In this document: piece by piece, positions 16,755 through 29,295 of the stretch
Numbering within the stretch: position 1 is the stretch's first letter
Layout of the letters: every line of letters starts with the position of its first letter
NCBI RefSeq assembly: GCF_002304225.1
Contig: NZ_NSLB01000002.1
Location: 248,001 to 312,000 of the forward strand
Origin: Pseudomonas sp. HAR-UPW-AIA-41
Lineage (GTDB): Bacteria; Pseudomonadota; Gammaproteobacteria; Pseudomonadales; Pseudomonadaceae
Length of the DNA stretch: 64,000 nucleotides
Direction: 5' to 3'
The notes under the pieces: model-generated
Databases searched by the model: none
What the model was told of the DNA's origin: nothing
The model's input: the letters and a program-made list of their open reading frames with translations, nothing else
Translations under genes and position numbers: made by a program

Positions 16755-17969
16755 ATGATCCTCCGCCCGCTTTTGCACATCATCAACCACACCAGCCTGG
16801 TCGCGCAGATTGCCCTTGGCCTGCTGGCCGGGATTCTGCTCGCCTGGCTCTGGCCTGAGGCCACCGCCAGCGTCGGGTTTCTCGGCAACCTGTTCATCAG
16901 CGCCCTGAAAGCCGTTGCTCCCGTTCTGGTCTTCATTCTGGTGGCCTCGGCGATTGCCAACCACAGCCCCGGGCAACCGACGCATATCCGTCCGATCCTG
17001 CTGCTGTATCTGATCGGCACGCTCGCTGCCGCCGTGGTTGCGGTGGTGGCCAGCTCCCTGTGGCCCTCCACCCTGGTGCTGGCCGAGAGCGCCCAGAATG
17101 CCAGCCCACCGGGCGGTATCGCCGAAGTACTCAAGACGCTGGCACTCAATGTGGTGGACAACCCGGTCAATGCCCTGCTCAAGGCCAACTTTGTCGGGAT
17201 TCTGGCCTGGGCCATCGGTATCGGCCTGGCCATCCGTCATGGCAGTGACAGCACACGCGCCGTGTTCCATGACCTTGCCCAGGGGGTGACTCTCATCGTG
17301 CGCGCGGTGATTCGCTGCGCGCCGCTGGGTGTCTTTGGTCTGGTTGCCACCACCTTTGCCGATGCTGGCCTCAAGGCTCTGCTGGGCTATGTGCATCTGC
17401 TCGCCGTACTGCTCGGCTGCATGCTGTTTGTCGCCCTGGTGGTGAACCCGCTGATCGTGTTCAGCCAGATCCGCCGCAATCCCTATCCGCTGGTGCTGAC
17501 CTGCCTGCGTGAAAGCGGCATCACGGCGTTCTTTACCCGCAGCTCGGCGGCCAATGTGCCGGTAAACCTGCAACTGTGCGAACGCCTGGGCTTGCATGAA
17601 GACACCTATGCCGTGTCCATTCCGCTGGGAGCCACCATCAACATGGCCGGCGCCGCCATCACCATCAGCGTGCTGACCCTGGCCGCCGTGCACACCCTCG
17701 GCATCGCCGTGGACCTGCCAAGTGCCCTGCTGCTCTGCGTGGTCTCGGCGGTCTGTGCCTGTGGCGCCTCCGGCGTAGCCGGCGGTTCGCTGCTGCTGAT
17801 CCCGCTGGCGTGCAGCCTGTTCGGCATTCCCGGTGATGTCGCCCTGCAGGTCGTGGCCATCGGCTTCATCATCGGCATCCTGCAGGACAGTGCGGAAACG
17901 GCGCTCAACTCATCGACCGACGCCCTGTTCACCGCTGCTGCCTGCCTCGCACGCGAGTCTCGCAGCTGA
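16755..17969 (+). CDS. sstT: Serine/threonine:Na+ symporter SstT
   Basis: 404 residues, close to the 414 of E. coli SstT. Dicarboxylate/amino-acid:cation symporter fold with hydrophobic helices throughout; recognisable features are the [19 protein letters not shown] segment (serine-rich re-entrant loop), [13 protein letters not shown] and [18 protein letters not shown], ending with [24 protein letters not shown]. It imports serine and threonine with sodium across the inner membrane. AGGA at 16743-16746 supports the ATG at 16755. A shared terminator separates it from katG. Confidence 0.92.
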   Translation: MILRPLLHIINHTSLVAQIALGLLAGILLAWLWPEATASVGFLGNLFISALKAVAPVLVFILVASAIANHSPGQPTHIRPILLLYLIGTLAAAVVAVVASSLWPSTLVLAESAQNASPPGGIAEVLKTLALNVVDNPVNALLKANFVGILAWAIGIGLAIRHGSDSTRAVFHDLAQGVTLIVRAVIRCAPLGVFGLVATTFADAGLKALLGYVHLLAVLLGCMLFVALVVNPLIVFSQIRRNPYPLVLTCLRESGITAFFTRSSAANVPVNLQLCERLGLHEDTYAVSIPLGATINMAGAAITISVLTLAAVHTLGIAVDLPSALLLCVVSAVCACGASGVAGGSLLLIPLACSLFGIPGDVALQVVAIGFIIGILQDSAETALNSSTDALFTAAACLARESRS

Positions 17970-18008
17970 GTGCGACCGCACAGAGGCACGACTGCCGGTT
18001 CAGAACAA

Positions 18009-18042
18009 AAAAGCCCCTGACCTTTGTGGTCAGGGGCTTTTT
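18009..18042. terminator. Bidirectional terminator between sstT and katG
   Basis: A 12-bp stem AAGCCCCTGACC / GGTCAGGGGCTT (18011-18022, 18028-18039) has an A-run before and a T-run after it, so it can end transcription from both convergent genes. Confidence 0.88.
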
Positions 18043-18077
18043 CTTGCAGCGGCTTGGCGGCACAGCCGCCATCCGCA

Positions 18078-20392
<2,315 letters not shown>

Positions 20393-20492
20393 TAGACAGC
20401 GGAAGCCCCGTTAGTCAGCCGCTCTCAGATGGAGTGTTGCAAACGAATACAAAGTGCTCTCTTTGACCGAGCCTGCCCGGTGCAGGAAGGCT

Positions 20493-23400
20493 CTAGGCCT
20501 CCACTGCACTCCACTGTTTGCTCAGCCGCTTGTCCGACACTGCCATCCTGGTGCCCAGTTGCTGGGCGAACAGCGAAACGCGGTATTCCTCCAGCATCCA
20601 GCGATACAGCACCAGCTCGGCATCACGCTTGCCCTCCTGAGCATGCTTGGCGGCGCGGGCCTGGTATTGCTCCCAGGCGGCAGTGAGCTCGGCGGTCCAC
20701 ACGCGGTCACGCTGCAGCTGTGCGGCAATTTTATCGAAGCGCTGCTCGATGGCCTTGAGGTAGCGCGGCACTTCCCTGAGCCACTCGGCCGGGGTTTCAC
20801 GCACAAAGCCCGCATAGACCAGATGGCTCAGTTGCAGCTTGATGTCATTCAGGGCCATGGCCTGGGCCAGGTCGATCTTGCCCTTAAAGCGCTTTTGCAG
20901 GCCGTGGGCCAGCTGCAGGATGCTCAGGGTCAGACGGGCGATACGCTCGGCATGCGCCGCCCAGTCACCGCGCTTGCGTTCGGCCAGAGCGGCCAGCGCC
21001 GCACCATCGCGCGGCAACTGCGGCTCACCCTCGAGAATGCAGGCATCCAGACTGGCCAGCAGAATATCTTCGACCAGCGCTTCGGGGCGGCCCAGCTCGC
21101 GGTACAGCAAGCCCAGCTCGGTCAGCCCCGGCAGCTTGCCACGCAGGTACTTGGCCGGCTCGGCCAGTTGCTGCAGGAGCAGTCGCTGCAGGGCACGACG
21201 ATGCTGGTAGTCGGCTTCGGCCTGTGTGGCAAAGCGCCCTTCCTTGACCTCGCCCGCCTCCTCGACCAGCGCCGGGAACACCGTCATCGAGAGGCCGGCG
21301 ATCTTCTGCTGGGTCTTCTCGGCGACCTGAGCAAAAGCCTTGGCCTCGACGGGCTTCTGTTCCTGCTTCTGCTGCGGAATGGCCAGCGCCGCCTGACTGG
21401 CCTCGGCGAAGCGCGCGCACTGCTCGGCCAGATCACGGCCTTCGCCGAGGAACTTGCCGCGCGCATCCACCACTTCAAGGTTCATGCGCAGATGCGCCTC
21501 CAGACCCGCCGCCGATTCGGCCCAGGCTTCCTCTGACACGCGGGCGCCGGTCATGCGGGTCAGTTCGCGGCCGAGCGATTCAGGCAGAGAACCCTCGCCA
21601 AAGGCGATCTTCGACAGGGCCGCGCCGACGAAATCCGGCACCGGCACGAAGTTCTTGCGGATAGCCTTGGGCAGACCGCGCACCAAAGCGATGGCCTTGG
21701 CCTCCAGCAGACCCGGCACCAGCCACTCCAGGCGCTCGGCCGGAAGCTGCGGCAGCAGGGGCGCCGGCACGCGCAGAGTCACACCATCGCGGGCATGGCC
21801 GGGCTCGAAGTGATAGGTGAGCGGCAGGCGCAACTCACCAATACGCAACTGGTCCGGGTACTGCGCGGCGGTAACCTCACTGGCCTCTCGGGCCAGTACA
21901 TCCTCCTCGCGCATCAGCAGCAGCTGCGGGTCCTTGGCGCTGCCCTGCTTGTACCAGCTGTCGAAGCTGGCGGCCTGGCAGATATCGGCCGGCAGCCTGG
22001 CATCGTAGTAGGCGAACAGGGTTTCTTCGTCGGCGAGAATGTCGCGTCGGCGGGCCTTGGCCTCCAGCTCATCGAGCAGCTCCAGCAGCTCGCGGTTGGC
22101 CGTAAGGCATTTGGCGCGGCTGTTGATTTCACCCCCGACCAGCCCTTCGCGGATAAACAGCTCGCGCGCGGCCACCGGATCGACCGGCCCATAGTGCACC
22201 GGTCGGCGACCGACCACGATCAGACCATAGAGCGTCACCTGCTCGTAGGCCACCACCTGGCCGCGCTTCTTCTCCCAGTGCGGCTCGAAGTGGTTTTTCT
22301 TGATCAGATGGCCGGCCAGCGGCTCGATCCAGTCCGGCTCGATCTTGGCGACCATGCGGGCGAATAGCTTGGTGGTTTCCACCAGTTCGGCGGCCATCAC
22401 CCAGGCCGGCTTCTTGCGGCCGATCACCGAAGAGGGATGAATCCAGAAACGCCGCTGACGCGCGCCGAGGTAATCGCCGTCCTCGGTCTTCTGGCCGATC
22501 TGACTGAGCAGGCCGGAGAGGATCGCCTTGTGCACCGCGGCATAGTTCTTGGCGCGCTGCACCGCTTCACTGGCCTCGGCCTGTTCACGGGCAATCACAT
22601 TGACCTTGGTGTCGTTGGTCGGCTTGACCGGCTGGGGCGCCGGCTGGCGCTCACGCTTATCCGGAGCTTTCGCCGCCGCCAGCTGCAGCTCGCGGGCGAT
22701 CAGCACCAGTTGGCGGTGCGCGTCGCGCCATTCGCGCAGGCGCATGTAATTGAGGAAGTTCTTCTTGCACCAGCTGCGCAGCGGATTGCTGCCCAGCTCC
22801 TGGCGCTTCTTCTCGAAGCCGCGCCACAGGTTGATCAGCGCGGCGAAGTCGGAATCCACATCCTTCCACTGGGCATGGGCCTGGTCGGCGGCCTGCTGGC
22901 GGTCCATCGGCCGCTCGCGCGGGTCCTGTACCGACAGCGCCGAGGCGACAATGAGTATCTCGTCCAGGCTGCCCAGCTTGGCCGCCTCAAGCACCATACG
23001 GCCCAGGCGCGGGTCGATGGGCAGGCGCGCCAGCTGCCGGCCCAGCGGTGTCAGCTGGCCCTCGCGGTTGACCGCCGAGAGTTCCTGCAACAGGGTGAAG
23101 CCATCGCTGATGGCCTTGCCATCCGGCGGCTCGATAAAGGGGAAGGCCTCGATGCTGCCCAGACGCAGGTGCAGCATCTGCAGAATCACGGCGGCCAGGT
23201 TGGTACGCAGTATTTCCGGATCAGTGAAGGCCGGACGGCCGAGGAAATCCTCCTCGCTGTACAGGCGCACGCAGATGCCCGGCTCGACCCGCCCGCAACG
23301 ACCCTTGCGCTGGTTGGCGCTGGCCTGGGAGATGGCCTCGATGGGCAGGCGCTGAACCTTGGCACGGTAGCTGTAGCGGCTGATACGCGCCGTACCGGAG

Positions 23401-24530
23401 TCGATCACATAACGGATGCCCGGCACGGTCAGCGAGGTTTCCGCCACGTTGGTGGCCAGCACGATCTTGCGCCCGGCCATGGGTGCGAAGATTTTCTGCT
23501 GCTCGGCCGGAGTCAGCCGCGCATACAGCGGCAGTACCTCGGTCAGGCGCAGATTGGCCTTGCGCAGCACCTCGGCAGCCTCGCGGATCTCGCGCTCGCC
23601 GGGGAGGAAGATCAGCACATCGCCAGGGCGCTTGCCCTCGGCCTTCTCATGGGCGGCGATTTCGTCCAGCGCGGCGAGGATGCCCTGATCGACGGTCAGG
23701 TCATCCAGCAGGCTCTCGCCCTCCTCGTCCACCTCGGCCGCCAGCGGGCGGTACCAGGTCTCCACGGGATAGGTGCGGCCGGACACTTCCACAATCGGCG
23801 CATCGTTGAAGTGCTTGCTGAAGCGCTCCAGATCGATGGTGGCCGAGGTAATGATCACCTTGAGATCGGGGCGGCGCGGCAGCAGGGTCTTCAGGTAGCC
23901 GAGGAGGAAGTCGATGTTCAGCGAACGCTCATGGGCCTCGTCGACGATGATGGTGTCGTACTTTTCCAGGTAGCGGTCGTGCTGGGTTTCGGCCAGCAGG
24001 ATACCGTCGGTCATCAGCTTGATCAGGCTGCTGTCCTTGCTCTGATCCTCGAAGCGCACCTGATAGCCGACCAGCTCACCCAGCGGTGTGCCGATCTCCT
24101 CGGCCACACGGGTCGCCACGCTGCGCGCCGCCAGACGGCGCGGCTGGGTGTGGCCGATCAGGCCGTGCACGCCACGACCGATCTCCAGACAGATCTTCGG
24201 CAACTGGGTGGTCTTGCCCGAGCCGGTTTCGCCGGCGATCACCAGCACCTGATGCTTTTCCAGCGCGGCCTTGATCTCGTCGCGCTTGGCGGCGATCGGC
24301 AGGGCATCGTCGTAACCCATGACCGGCACGCTGCGCCTGCGCGCCTCGACCTTGGCCACCGAGGCCTGGAAACGCTCCAGCCACTGCGTCAGTTTGCCTT
24401 CATCCCAGCCCGGCGTGCCGGCCGACTTGCGCAGGTCGTGAAGCTGACGACGCAGGCGGTGGCGATCGACCAGCAAGGCCTGGTCGAGGTTGTGGTGCAG
24501 TTGATCGAAGGCAGGCGTGGCGTTGGTCAT
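20493..24530 (-). CDS. hrpA: ATP-dependent RNA helicase HrpA (DEAH box)
   Basis: 1345 residues, within the size range of HrpA. A basic N-terminal region leads to the helicase core: Walker A GETGSGKTTQL near residue 100, DEAHERSLN near 200, the GRCGRVEPGICVRLY motif VI, then helicase-associated HA2 and OB-fold regions and the long C-terminal DUF3418 region. HrpA helicases act on structured mRNA and stalled ribosomes. The gene is convergent with nothing nearby and lies between fadD1 (upstream) and katG (downstream), all on the minus strand. Confidence 0.95.
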   Translation of the reverse strand: MTNATPAFDQLHHNLDQALLVDRHRLRRQLHDLRKSAGTPGWDEGKLTQWLERFQASVAKVEARRRSVPVMGYDDALPIAAKRDEIKAALEKHQVLVIAGETGSGKTTQLPKICLEIGRGVHGLIGHTQPRRLAARSVATRVAEEIGTPLGELVGYQVRFEDQSKDSSLIKLMTDGILLAETQHDRYLEKYDTIIVDEAHERSLNIDFLLGYLKTLLPRRPDLKVIITSATIDLERFSKHFNDAPIVEVSGRTYPVETWYRPLAAEVDEEGESLLDDLTVDQGILAALDEIAAHEKAEGKRPGDVLIFLPGEREIREAAEVLRKANLRLTEVLPLYARLTPAEQQKIFAPMAGRKIVLATNVAETSLTVPGIRYVIDSGTARISRYSYRAKVQRLPIEAISQASANQRKGRCGRVEPGICVRLYSEEDFLGRPAFTDPEILRTNLAAVILQMLHLRLGSIEAFPFIEPPDGKAISDGFTLLQELSAVNREGQLTPLGRQLARLPIDPRLGRMVLEAAKLGSLDEILIVASALSVQDPRERPMDRQQAADQAHAQWKDVDSDFAALINLWRGFEKKRQELGSNPLRSWCKKNFLNYMRLREWRDAHRQLVLIARELQLAAAKAPDKRERQPAPQPVKPTNDTKVNVIAREQAEASEAVQRAKNYAAVHKAILSGLLSQIGQKTEDGDYLGARQRRFWIHPSSVIGRKKPAWVMAAELVETTKLFARMVAKIEPDWIEPLAGHLIKKNHFEPHWEKKRGQVVAYEQVTLYGLIVVGRRPVHYGPVDPVAARELFIREGLVGGEINSRAKCLTANRELLELLDELEAKARRRDILADEETLFAYYDARLPADICQAASFDSWYKQGSAKDPQLLLMREEDVLAREASEVTAAQYPDQLRIGELRLPLTYHFEPGHARDGVTLRVPAPLLPQLPAERLEWLVPGLLEAKAIALVRGLPKAIRKNFVPVPDFVGAALSKIAFGEGSLPESLGRELTRMTGARVSEEAWAESAAGLEAHLRMNLEVVDARGKFLGEGRDLAEQCARFAEASQAALAIPQQKQEQKPVEAKAFAQVAEKTQQKIAGLSMTVFPALVEEAGEVKEGRFATQAEADYQHRRALQRLLLQQLAEPAKYLRGKLPGLTELGLLYRELGRPEALVEDILLASLDACILEGEPQLPRDGAALAALAERKRGDWAAHAERIARLTLSILQLAHGLQKRFKGKIDLAQAMALNDIKLQLSHLVYAGFVRETPAEWLREVPRYLKAIEQRFDKIAAQLQRDRVWTAELTAAWEQYQARAAKHAQEGKRDAELVLYRWMLEEYRVSLFAQQLGTRMAVSDKRLSKQWSAVEA

Positions 24531-24621
24531 CGGTGACAGCAGCAGTCTCGGGAAAGGCGGCGATTGTCGCAGATTTCCCTTCCCGCGACTGTTCCGCGGC
24601 GAGCTGTACCCGTGCAGAAAA

Positions 24622-24652
24622 GCAAAAGCCCCGCCGAGGCGGGGCTTTTGCT
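24622..24652 (-). terminator. Terminator downstream of fadD1
   Basis: On the minus strand AGCAAAAGCCCCGCC and GGCGGGGCTTTTGCT form a long stem with a one-to-three-base loop, followed by TTTTC. It separates fadD1 from hrpA. Confidence 0.87.
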
Positions 24653-24665
24653 GAAGCAGGCGAGC

Positions 24666-26354
24666 TTACTTCTTGCCCAGCTTCTTGAGTTCCTCGTCAC
24701 GCAGCTCGCGACGCAGGATCTTGCCGACGTTGGTGGTCGGCAGGCTCTCGCGGAACTCCACGGCACGGGGCATCTTGTAGCCGGTGACGTTGGCGCGCAT
24801 GTGCTCCATCACCTGCTCCTTGGTCAGGCTCTCGCCCGGTTTGACCACCACGAACAGCTTGATCGCCTCGCCGGACTTCTCGTCCGGAATACCGATGGCG
24901 GCGCACTGCAGCACGCCCGGCAGGGTCGCCAGCACGTCTTCCAGCTCGTTCGGGTAAACGTTGAAACCGGAGACCAGAATCATGTCCTTCTTGCGGTCGA
25001 CGATGCGCATGTAGCCGTCTTCCTGAATCACGGCGATGTCACCGGTCTTCAGCCAGCCCTCGGCGTCGAGGATCTCGTCGGTGGCTTCCTGACGCTGCCA
25101 GTAACCCTTCATCACCTGCGGGCCCTGTACGCACAGCTCGCCGATAGCGCCGATGCCCAGGTCCTTGCCTTCGTCGTCGACCACTTTGCAGGAGGTCGAA
25201 GGTACCGGAATACCGATGGTGCCGATCTGGTTGTTCTGGAACGGGTTTACCGACACCACCGGGCTGGTTTCGGTCATGCCGAAACCTTCACTGATGGCGC
25301 AGCCAGTGACTTCCTTCCAGCGCTCGGCAGTGGCCATTTGCAGGGCCATACCGCCGGAGAAGGTGGCTTTCAGCGAGGAGAAGTCCAGCTTGCGGAACTC
25401 CTCGTTGTTGCACAGCGCCACGAACAGGGTGTTCAGGCCGACAAAGCCGGTGAAGCGGTACTTGGCCAGATCCTTGATCATGGCCGGCAGGTCACGCGGG
25501 TTGCTGATCAGCACGTTGTGACCGCCAATCAGCATCATGGCCATGCAATGGAAGGTGAAGGCGTAGATGTGGTAGAGCGGCAGCGGCGCGATCAGCACCT
25601 CTTCGCCCTCGCTCATCTCGGAGCCCATCAGCGACTTGACCTGCAGCATGTTGGCGATCAGGTTGCGGTGGGTCAGCATGGCGCCCTTGGCCACGCCGGT
25701 GGTGCCGCCGGTGTACTGCAGCACGGCAATGTCACCGGAGGCCGGGTTGGCTTCCTTGACGGCCTGGCCCTTGCCCTTGGCCAGCGCGGCGTTGAGCTTG
25801 ACGGCCTGCGGCAGATTGAACGCCGGCACCATCTTCTTCACGTGCTTGACCACGGTGTTGACCAAGAGACGCTTGAGCGGCGGCAGCATGTCGCCCACTT
25901 CGGTCACGACCACGTGCTTGATGCCGGTCTTGGGCAGCACTTCCTCGGCCAGGTGGGCCATGTTGGCCAGGCACACCAGCGCCTTGGCGCCGGAGTCATT
26001 GAACTGGTGTTCCATCTCCCGCGCGGTGTACAGCGGGTTGGTGTTGACTACGATAAGGCCGGCGCGCATGGCACCGAAAACCACCACCGGGTATTGCAGG
26101 ATGTTCGGCATCTGCACGGCGATACGGTCACCCGGCTGCAGGCTGGTGTGCTGCTGCAGATACGCAGCGAAGGCGCCTGACAGTTCGTACACCTGTGCAT
26201 AGGTAAGGGTTTTGCCCAGGCTGCTGAACGCCGGTTTGGCGGCAAAGCGTTGGCAGGACTCCTTCAGGACCGCGAGGATGTTCGGGTACTGATCGGGATT
26301 GATTTCGGCAGGAATGCCCGCAGGGTATTTGTCCTTCCAGAAATTAGCAGTCAT
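24666..26354 (-). CDS. fadD1: Long-chain fatty acid-CoA ligase FadD1
   Basis: 562 residues. ANL-superfamily enzyme activating fatty acids to acyl-CoA at the inner membrane. The AMP-binding P-loop is LQYTGGTTGVAKGAMLTHRN, the A5 motif GFGMTETSPVVSVN, the hinge DRKKDMILVSGFNVYP and the C-terminal lysine region GKILRRELRDEELKKL. Next to hrpA, as PA3299 fadD1 is next to PA3297 in P. aeruginosa. It forms a tandem with fadD2 but has its own leader and terminator. FadD1 of P. aeruginosa prefers long chains; I infer the same. Confidence 0.93.
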   Translation of the reverse strand: MTANFWKDKYPAGIPAEINPDQYPNILAVLKESCQRFAAKPAFSSLGKTLTYAQVYELSGAFAAYLQQHTSLQPGDRIAVQMPNILQYPVVVFGAMRAGLIVVNTNPLYTAREMEHQFNDSGAKALVCLANMAHLAEEVLPKTGIKHVVVTEVGDMLPPLKRLLVNTVVKHVKKMVPAFNLPQAVKLNAALAKGKGQAVKEANPASGDIAVLQYTGGTTGVAKGAMLTHRNLIANMLQVKSLMGSEMSEGEEVLIAPLPLYHIYAFTFHCMAMMLIGGHNVLISNPRDLPAMIKDLAKYRFTGFVGLNTLFVALCNNEEFRKLDFSSLKATFSGGMALQMATAERWKEVTGCAISEGFGMTETSPVVSVNPFQNNQIGTIGIPVPSTSCKVVDDEGKDLGIGAIGELCVQGPQVMKGYWQRQEATDEILDAEGWLKTGDIAVIQEDGYMRIVDRKKDMILVSGFNVYPNELEDVLATLPGVLQCAAIGIPDEKSGEAIKLFVVVKPGESLTKEQVMEHMRANVTGYKMPRAVEFRESLPTTNVGKILRRELRDEELKKLGKK

Positions 26355-26393
26355 GGAGGCCCACTCTCCTAAAGCAACAACTGATCTTCACCC

Positions 26394-26405
26394 CCCCCGA
26401 AGGGG
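26394..26405 (-). other. Short C-TTCG-G hairpin in the fadD1 leader
   Basis: The minus strand reads CCCC-TTCG-GGGG followed by more G (an 8-G run), about 40 bases upstream of the fadD1 start. TTCG loops make short hairpins very stable, so this could affect the 5' end of the mRNA. Confidence 0.35.
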
Positions 26406-26595
26406 TGGTTGTTTATTGTGTTCTGTGCGCTTTTCTGCCTGGCAGTTGGCAAAAAACCGGTCGAGCGTAGCAGCTTTGCCAGTGGCTAACCAGAGCCAAA
26501 ACTGCCCTCACCAGTCTCAAAAGTGACCAGAAATGCCGCAACCAGTCATCTTTCAAGCAACAACCGTTCACCGAGAACCGGAAAAATCGCCATAA

Positions 26596-26627
26596 AAAAC
26601 CCCGCGTAATGAAACCGCGGGGTTTCT
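26596..26627 (-). terminator. Terminator downstream of fadD2
   Basis: AACCCCGCG (26598-26606) pairs with CGCGGGGTT (26616-26624); on the minus strand the stem is followed by TTTTTTATGG. It lies 15 bases past the fadD2 stop. Confidence 0.85.
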
Positions 26628-26640
26628 GACCGATAAGGGA

Positions 26641-28332
26641 TCAGGCGATATCGCGCAGCTCGCGCCGCAGGATCTTGCCGACCGGGGTCATGGGCAGGGC
26701 ATCCTTGAGCACAATGTGCCGCGGGACCTTGTAACCGGTGAAGTTCTCCTTGCAGTAGGCCTTGAGCTCCTCGACCGTCACCGCCCCGCCTGCACGAGGC
26801 ACCACGAACAGCTTCACCGCTTCCCCGGAACGCTCGTCCGGCACGCCGATGGCGGCACAGCTGGCCACCTGCGGGTGAGCCATGACCACATCCTCGATCT
26901 CGTTGGGATACACGTTGAAGCCGGAGACAATAATCATGTCCTTCTTGCGATCGACGATGCGCACAAAGCCATCCGGGTCAATCACCGCGATGTCACCGCT
27001 CTTGAACCAGCCCTCGGCATCCATCACCTCGGCGGTGGCTTCCGGACGCTGCCAGTAGCCTTTCATCACCTGCGGCCCCTTGATGCACAGCTCGCCACGC
27101 TCGCCGACCGGCAGTTCATGGCCGTCGTCATCGATCACCTTGAATGCCGTTCCCGGCACCGGAATGCCCACAGTGCCGAGACGGGCCAGCTTGCCGTAGC
27201 CGTTGGTGCTGGCCACCGGCGAGGTTTCGGTCAGACCGTAACCCTCCACCACCGGGCAGCCGGTCATGGCCTGCCAACGCTCGGCGGTTGCCTTGACCAG
27301 CGCCGTACCACCGGAGTTGGTGACCTTGAGATTGGAGAAGTCCAGATCCTTGAACTCGGGATGGTCCATCAACGCCACGAACAGGGTATTGAGCCCCAGC
27401 AGCGCAGAGAAGCGCCACTTTTTCAGCTCTTTGACAAATCCGGGAATATCCCGCGGATTGGTGATCAGGATGTTGTGGTTGCCGTTGACCATCATGCACA
27501 TGCAGTTCGCGGTGAAGGCATAGATGTGGTAAAGCGGCAGCGGCGCGATCATGATCTCTTGCCCCTGTTTCATCAGCGGCTGGCCATTGTCGTCCAGCTG
27601 CGACAGACAGGCATCGACCTGCTGCATGTTGGCCACCAGATTGCCGTGGGTGAGCATGGCGCCCTTGGCTACCCCGGTGGTGCCGCCGGTGTACTGCAGC
27701 ACGGCAATGTCGTCCAGGCTCAGTGACACAGGTTTGAGAGCGCACCCCCTGCCCTCGGCCAGCACGCTTTTGAACGACAGGGCCAGCGGGAGGTGATAGG
27801 CCGGCACCATCTTCTTGACCTTTTTCACCACGGTATTGACCAGCCAACCCTTGAGGCTTGGCAGCATGTCGCCCATGCGCGCCTCGATCAGGTAATCGAT
27901 GCTGGTATCCGGCAGTACCTCCTGCACCAGGTGGCCAAACAGGTTGACGTAAACCAGCGCACGAACGCCGGCATCCTTGAACTGGTGCTTCATTTCCCGC
28001 GCGGTGTACAGCGGGTTGGTGTTGACCACGATAAGGCCGGCGCGCAATGCGCCGAACACGGCGATCGGGTATTGCAGGATATTGGGCATCTGCACGGCGA
28101 TGCGCTCGCCGGGCTTGAGATCGGTATGGCGCTGCAGGTAGGCGGCAAAGGCGGCCGACAGGCGATCCAGCTCGGCGTAGGTGAGGGTCACGCCCATATT
28201 GCTGAACGCCGGGCGGTCAGCGAACTTCTTGCACGAGCGCTCGAACACTTCAACAACTGAAGCATAAGCGCTCGGGTCGATATCATTGGGCACGCCCGGC
28301 GGGCGCTTGTCGTTCCAGAAATCAGCCTGCAT
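26641..28332 (-). CDS. fadD2: Fatty acid-CoA ligase FadD2
   Basis: 563 residues, a second acyl-CoA synthetase with the same architecture as fadD1: VLQYTGGTTGVAKGAMLTHGN, GYGLTETSPVAST, DRKKDMIIVSGFNVYP and GKILRRELRDIA. The two share long identical stretches near VQMPNILQYP and LIVVNTNPLYTAREM but differ widely elsewhere, so they are old paralogues rather than a recent duplicate. In P. aeruginosa the equivalent PA3300 favours shorter chains; this is family knowledge. GGAGG lies ten bases before the start. Confidence 0.92.
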   Translation of the reverse strand: MQADFWNDKRPPGVPNDIDPSAYASVVEVFERSCKKFADRPAFSNMGVTLTYAELDRLSAAFAAYLQRHTDLKPGERIAVQMPNILQYPIAVFGALRAGLIVVNTNPLYTAREMKHQFKDAGVRALVYVNLFGHLVQEVLPDTSIDYLIEARMGDMLPSLKGWLVNTVVKKVKKMVPAYHLPLALSFKSVLAEGRGCALKPVSLSLDDIAVLQYTGGTTGVAKGAMLTHGNLVANMQQVDACLSQLDDNGQPLMKQGQEIMIAPLPLYHIYAFTANCMCMMVNGNHNILITNPRDIPGFVKELKKWRFSALLGLNTLFVALMDHPEFKDLDFSNLKVTNSGGTALVKATAERWQAMTGCPVVEGYGLTETSPVASTNGYGKLARLGTVGIPVPGTAFKVIDDDGHELPVGERGELCIKGPQVMKGYWQRPEATAEVMDAEGWFKSGDIAVIDPDGFVRIVDRKKDMIIVSGFNVYPNEIEDVVMAHPQVASCAAIGVPDERSGEAVKLFVVPRAGGAVTVEELKAYCKENFTGYKVPRHIVLKDALPMTPVGKILRRELRDIA

Positions 28333-28516
28333 TTATTTTTATCCTCCGGCCTGAGTGTGTCTGGCCCGCTGCTTGCGGGATGGACCGACGTTATCAGCTC
28401 CGCCGGCCACGGCATATAGTGTGACCAGTGCTATTGACCCGCTGAATTGTTTACAACAATGTCAGGCCAACAGCCGCGCTTGGCTATAGTCGTTAAACAG
28501 ACTCGGAAACTTTTCC

Positions 28517-29233
28517 ATGCGACTTGGCCTGCTACTGATCTGCCTGCTTAGTTGCCTCGGACTTCAGGCCCGGGAGATCCGGCTGGCCAGCCTCGACTAC
28601 CCGCCGTTCAGCAGCCCGAGACTGCAGGAAGGCGGCACGCTGGTGGCACTGAGCCGTGCCGCCCTTGAGCGGCACGGCCACAGCCTGATAGTCGACTACA
28701 TGCCCTGGGCGCGTGTCGTACTGGCCATAAAACGCGGGGACTATGACGGCGCCCTGCCGCTCTGGCCCACGGACCTGGTCGGCTTGGACCTGCGTCCATC
28801 GCGCCCGCTGGCCTACAGCGAAATGGGCTTTTTCATACGCCGCGACAGTCCTCTGCTGGGGCTTCCCCTAGAGGACCTCAAAGGCCTGCGCGTCGGTATT
28901 GTCCGCGGCTATGCCTATCCCAAACGCCTGCTCTCTGGCGTGATACCCGAGGAAGCCGCCAGCGACATCAGCAACCTGCGCAAGCTGGCGGCCAAGCGCT
29001 TCGATCTCGTACTACTGGAACGTGAGGTCGGCCTGCATCTGCTGCATGAGGAGCCGCTCCTGGGCCAGCAACTGATCTGGCAGGGGCGCATGCATGAACG
29101 CATTCCATTGCTGGTCGGTCTGCGCCCGACCCGCAACGGCGAAGAGGATCTGATCGAACAGTTCGATGACGGCCTCAAACAGCTGCTGGAGAGCGGCGAG
29201 TACCTGCGCATTCTGCGCACATCGGTTCGCTGA
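28517..29233 (+). CDS. Periplasmic substrate-binding protein (SBP_bac_3-like), orphan
   Basis: 238 residues with signal sequence MRLGLLLICLLSCLGLQA and a single two-lobed binding fold: LASLDYPPFSSPRLQEGGTL, VDYMPWARVVLAIKRGDYDGALPLWPTD, LKGLRVGIVRGYAYP and a C-terminal helix with SGEYLRILR. It is not linked to any permease or histidine kinase gene. Divergent from fadD2. The ligand is unknown. It is only distantly similar to the other lone binding protein in the window (15.7-16.5 kb). Confidence 0.8.
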   Translation: MRLGLLLICLLSCLGLQAREIRLASLDYPPFSSPRLQEGGTLVALSRAALERHGHSLIVDYMPWARVVLAIKRGDYDGALPLWPTDLVGLDLRPSRPLAYSEMGFFIRRDSPLLGLPLEDLKGLRVGIVRGYAYPKRLLSGVIPEEAASDISNLRKLAAKRFDLVLLEREVGLHLLHEEPLLGQQLIWQGRMHERIPLLVGLRPTRNGEEDLIEQFDDGLKQLLESGEYLRILRTSVR

Positions 29234-29295
29234 GGCTTTGCGCGGCTAAGCCGCTTGTGCACAATGCCTGCACACTCCGGGCAAAAGGACCCGAT

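Noticed and set aside
22437..24536. 699-codon plus-strand frame opposite hrpA
   Set aside because: Antisense to the helicase motifs; long open frames are expected opposite GC-rich genes.
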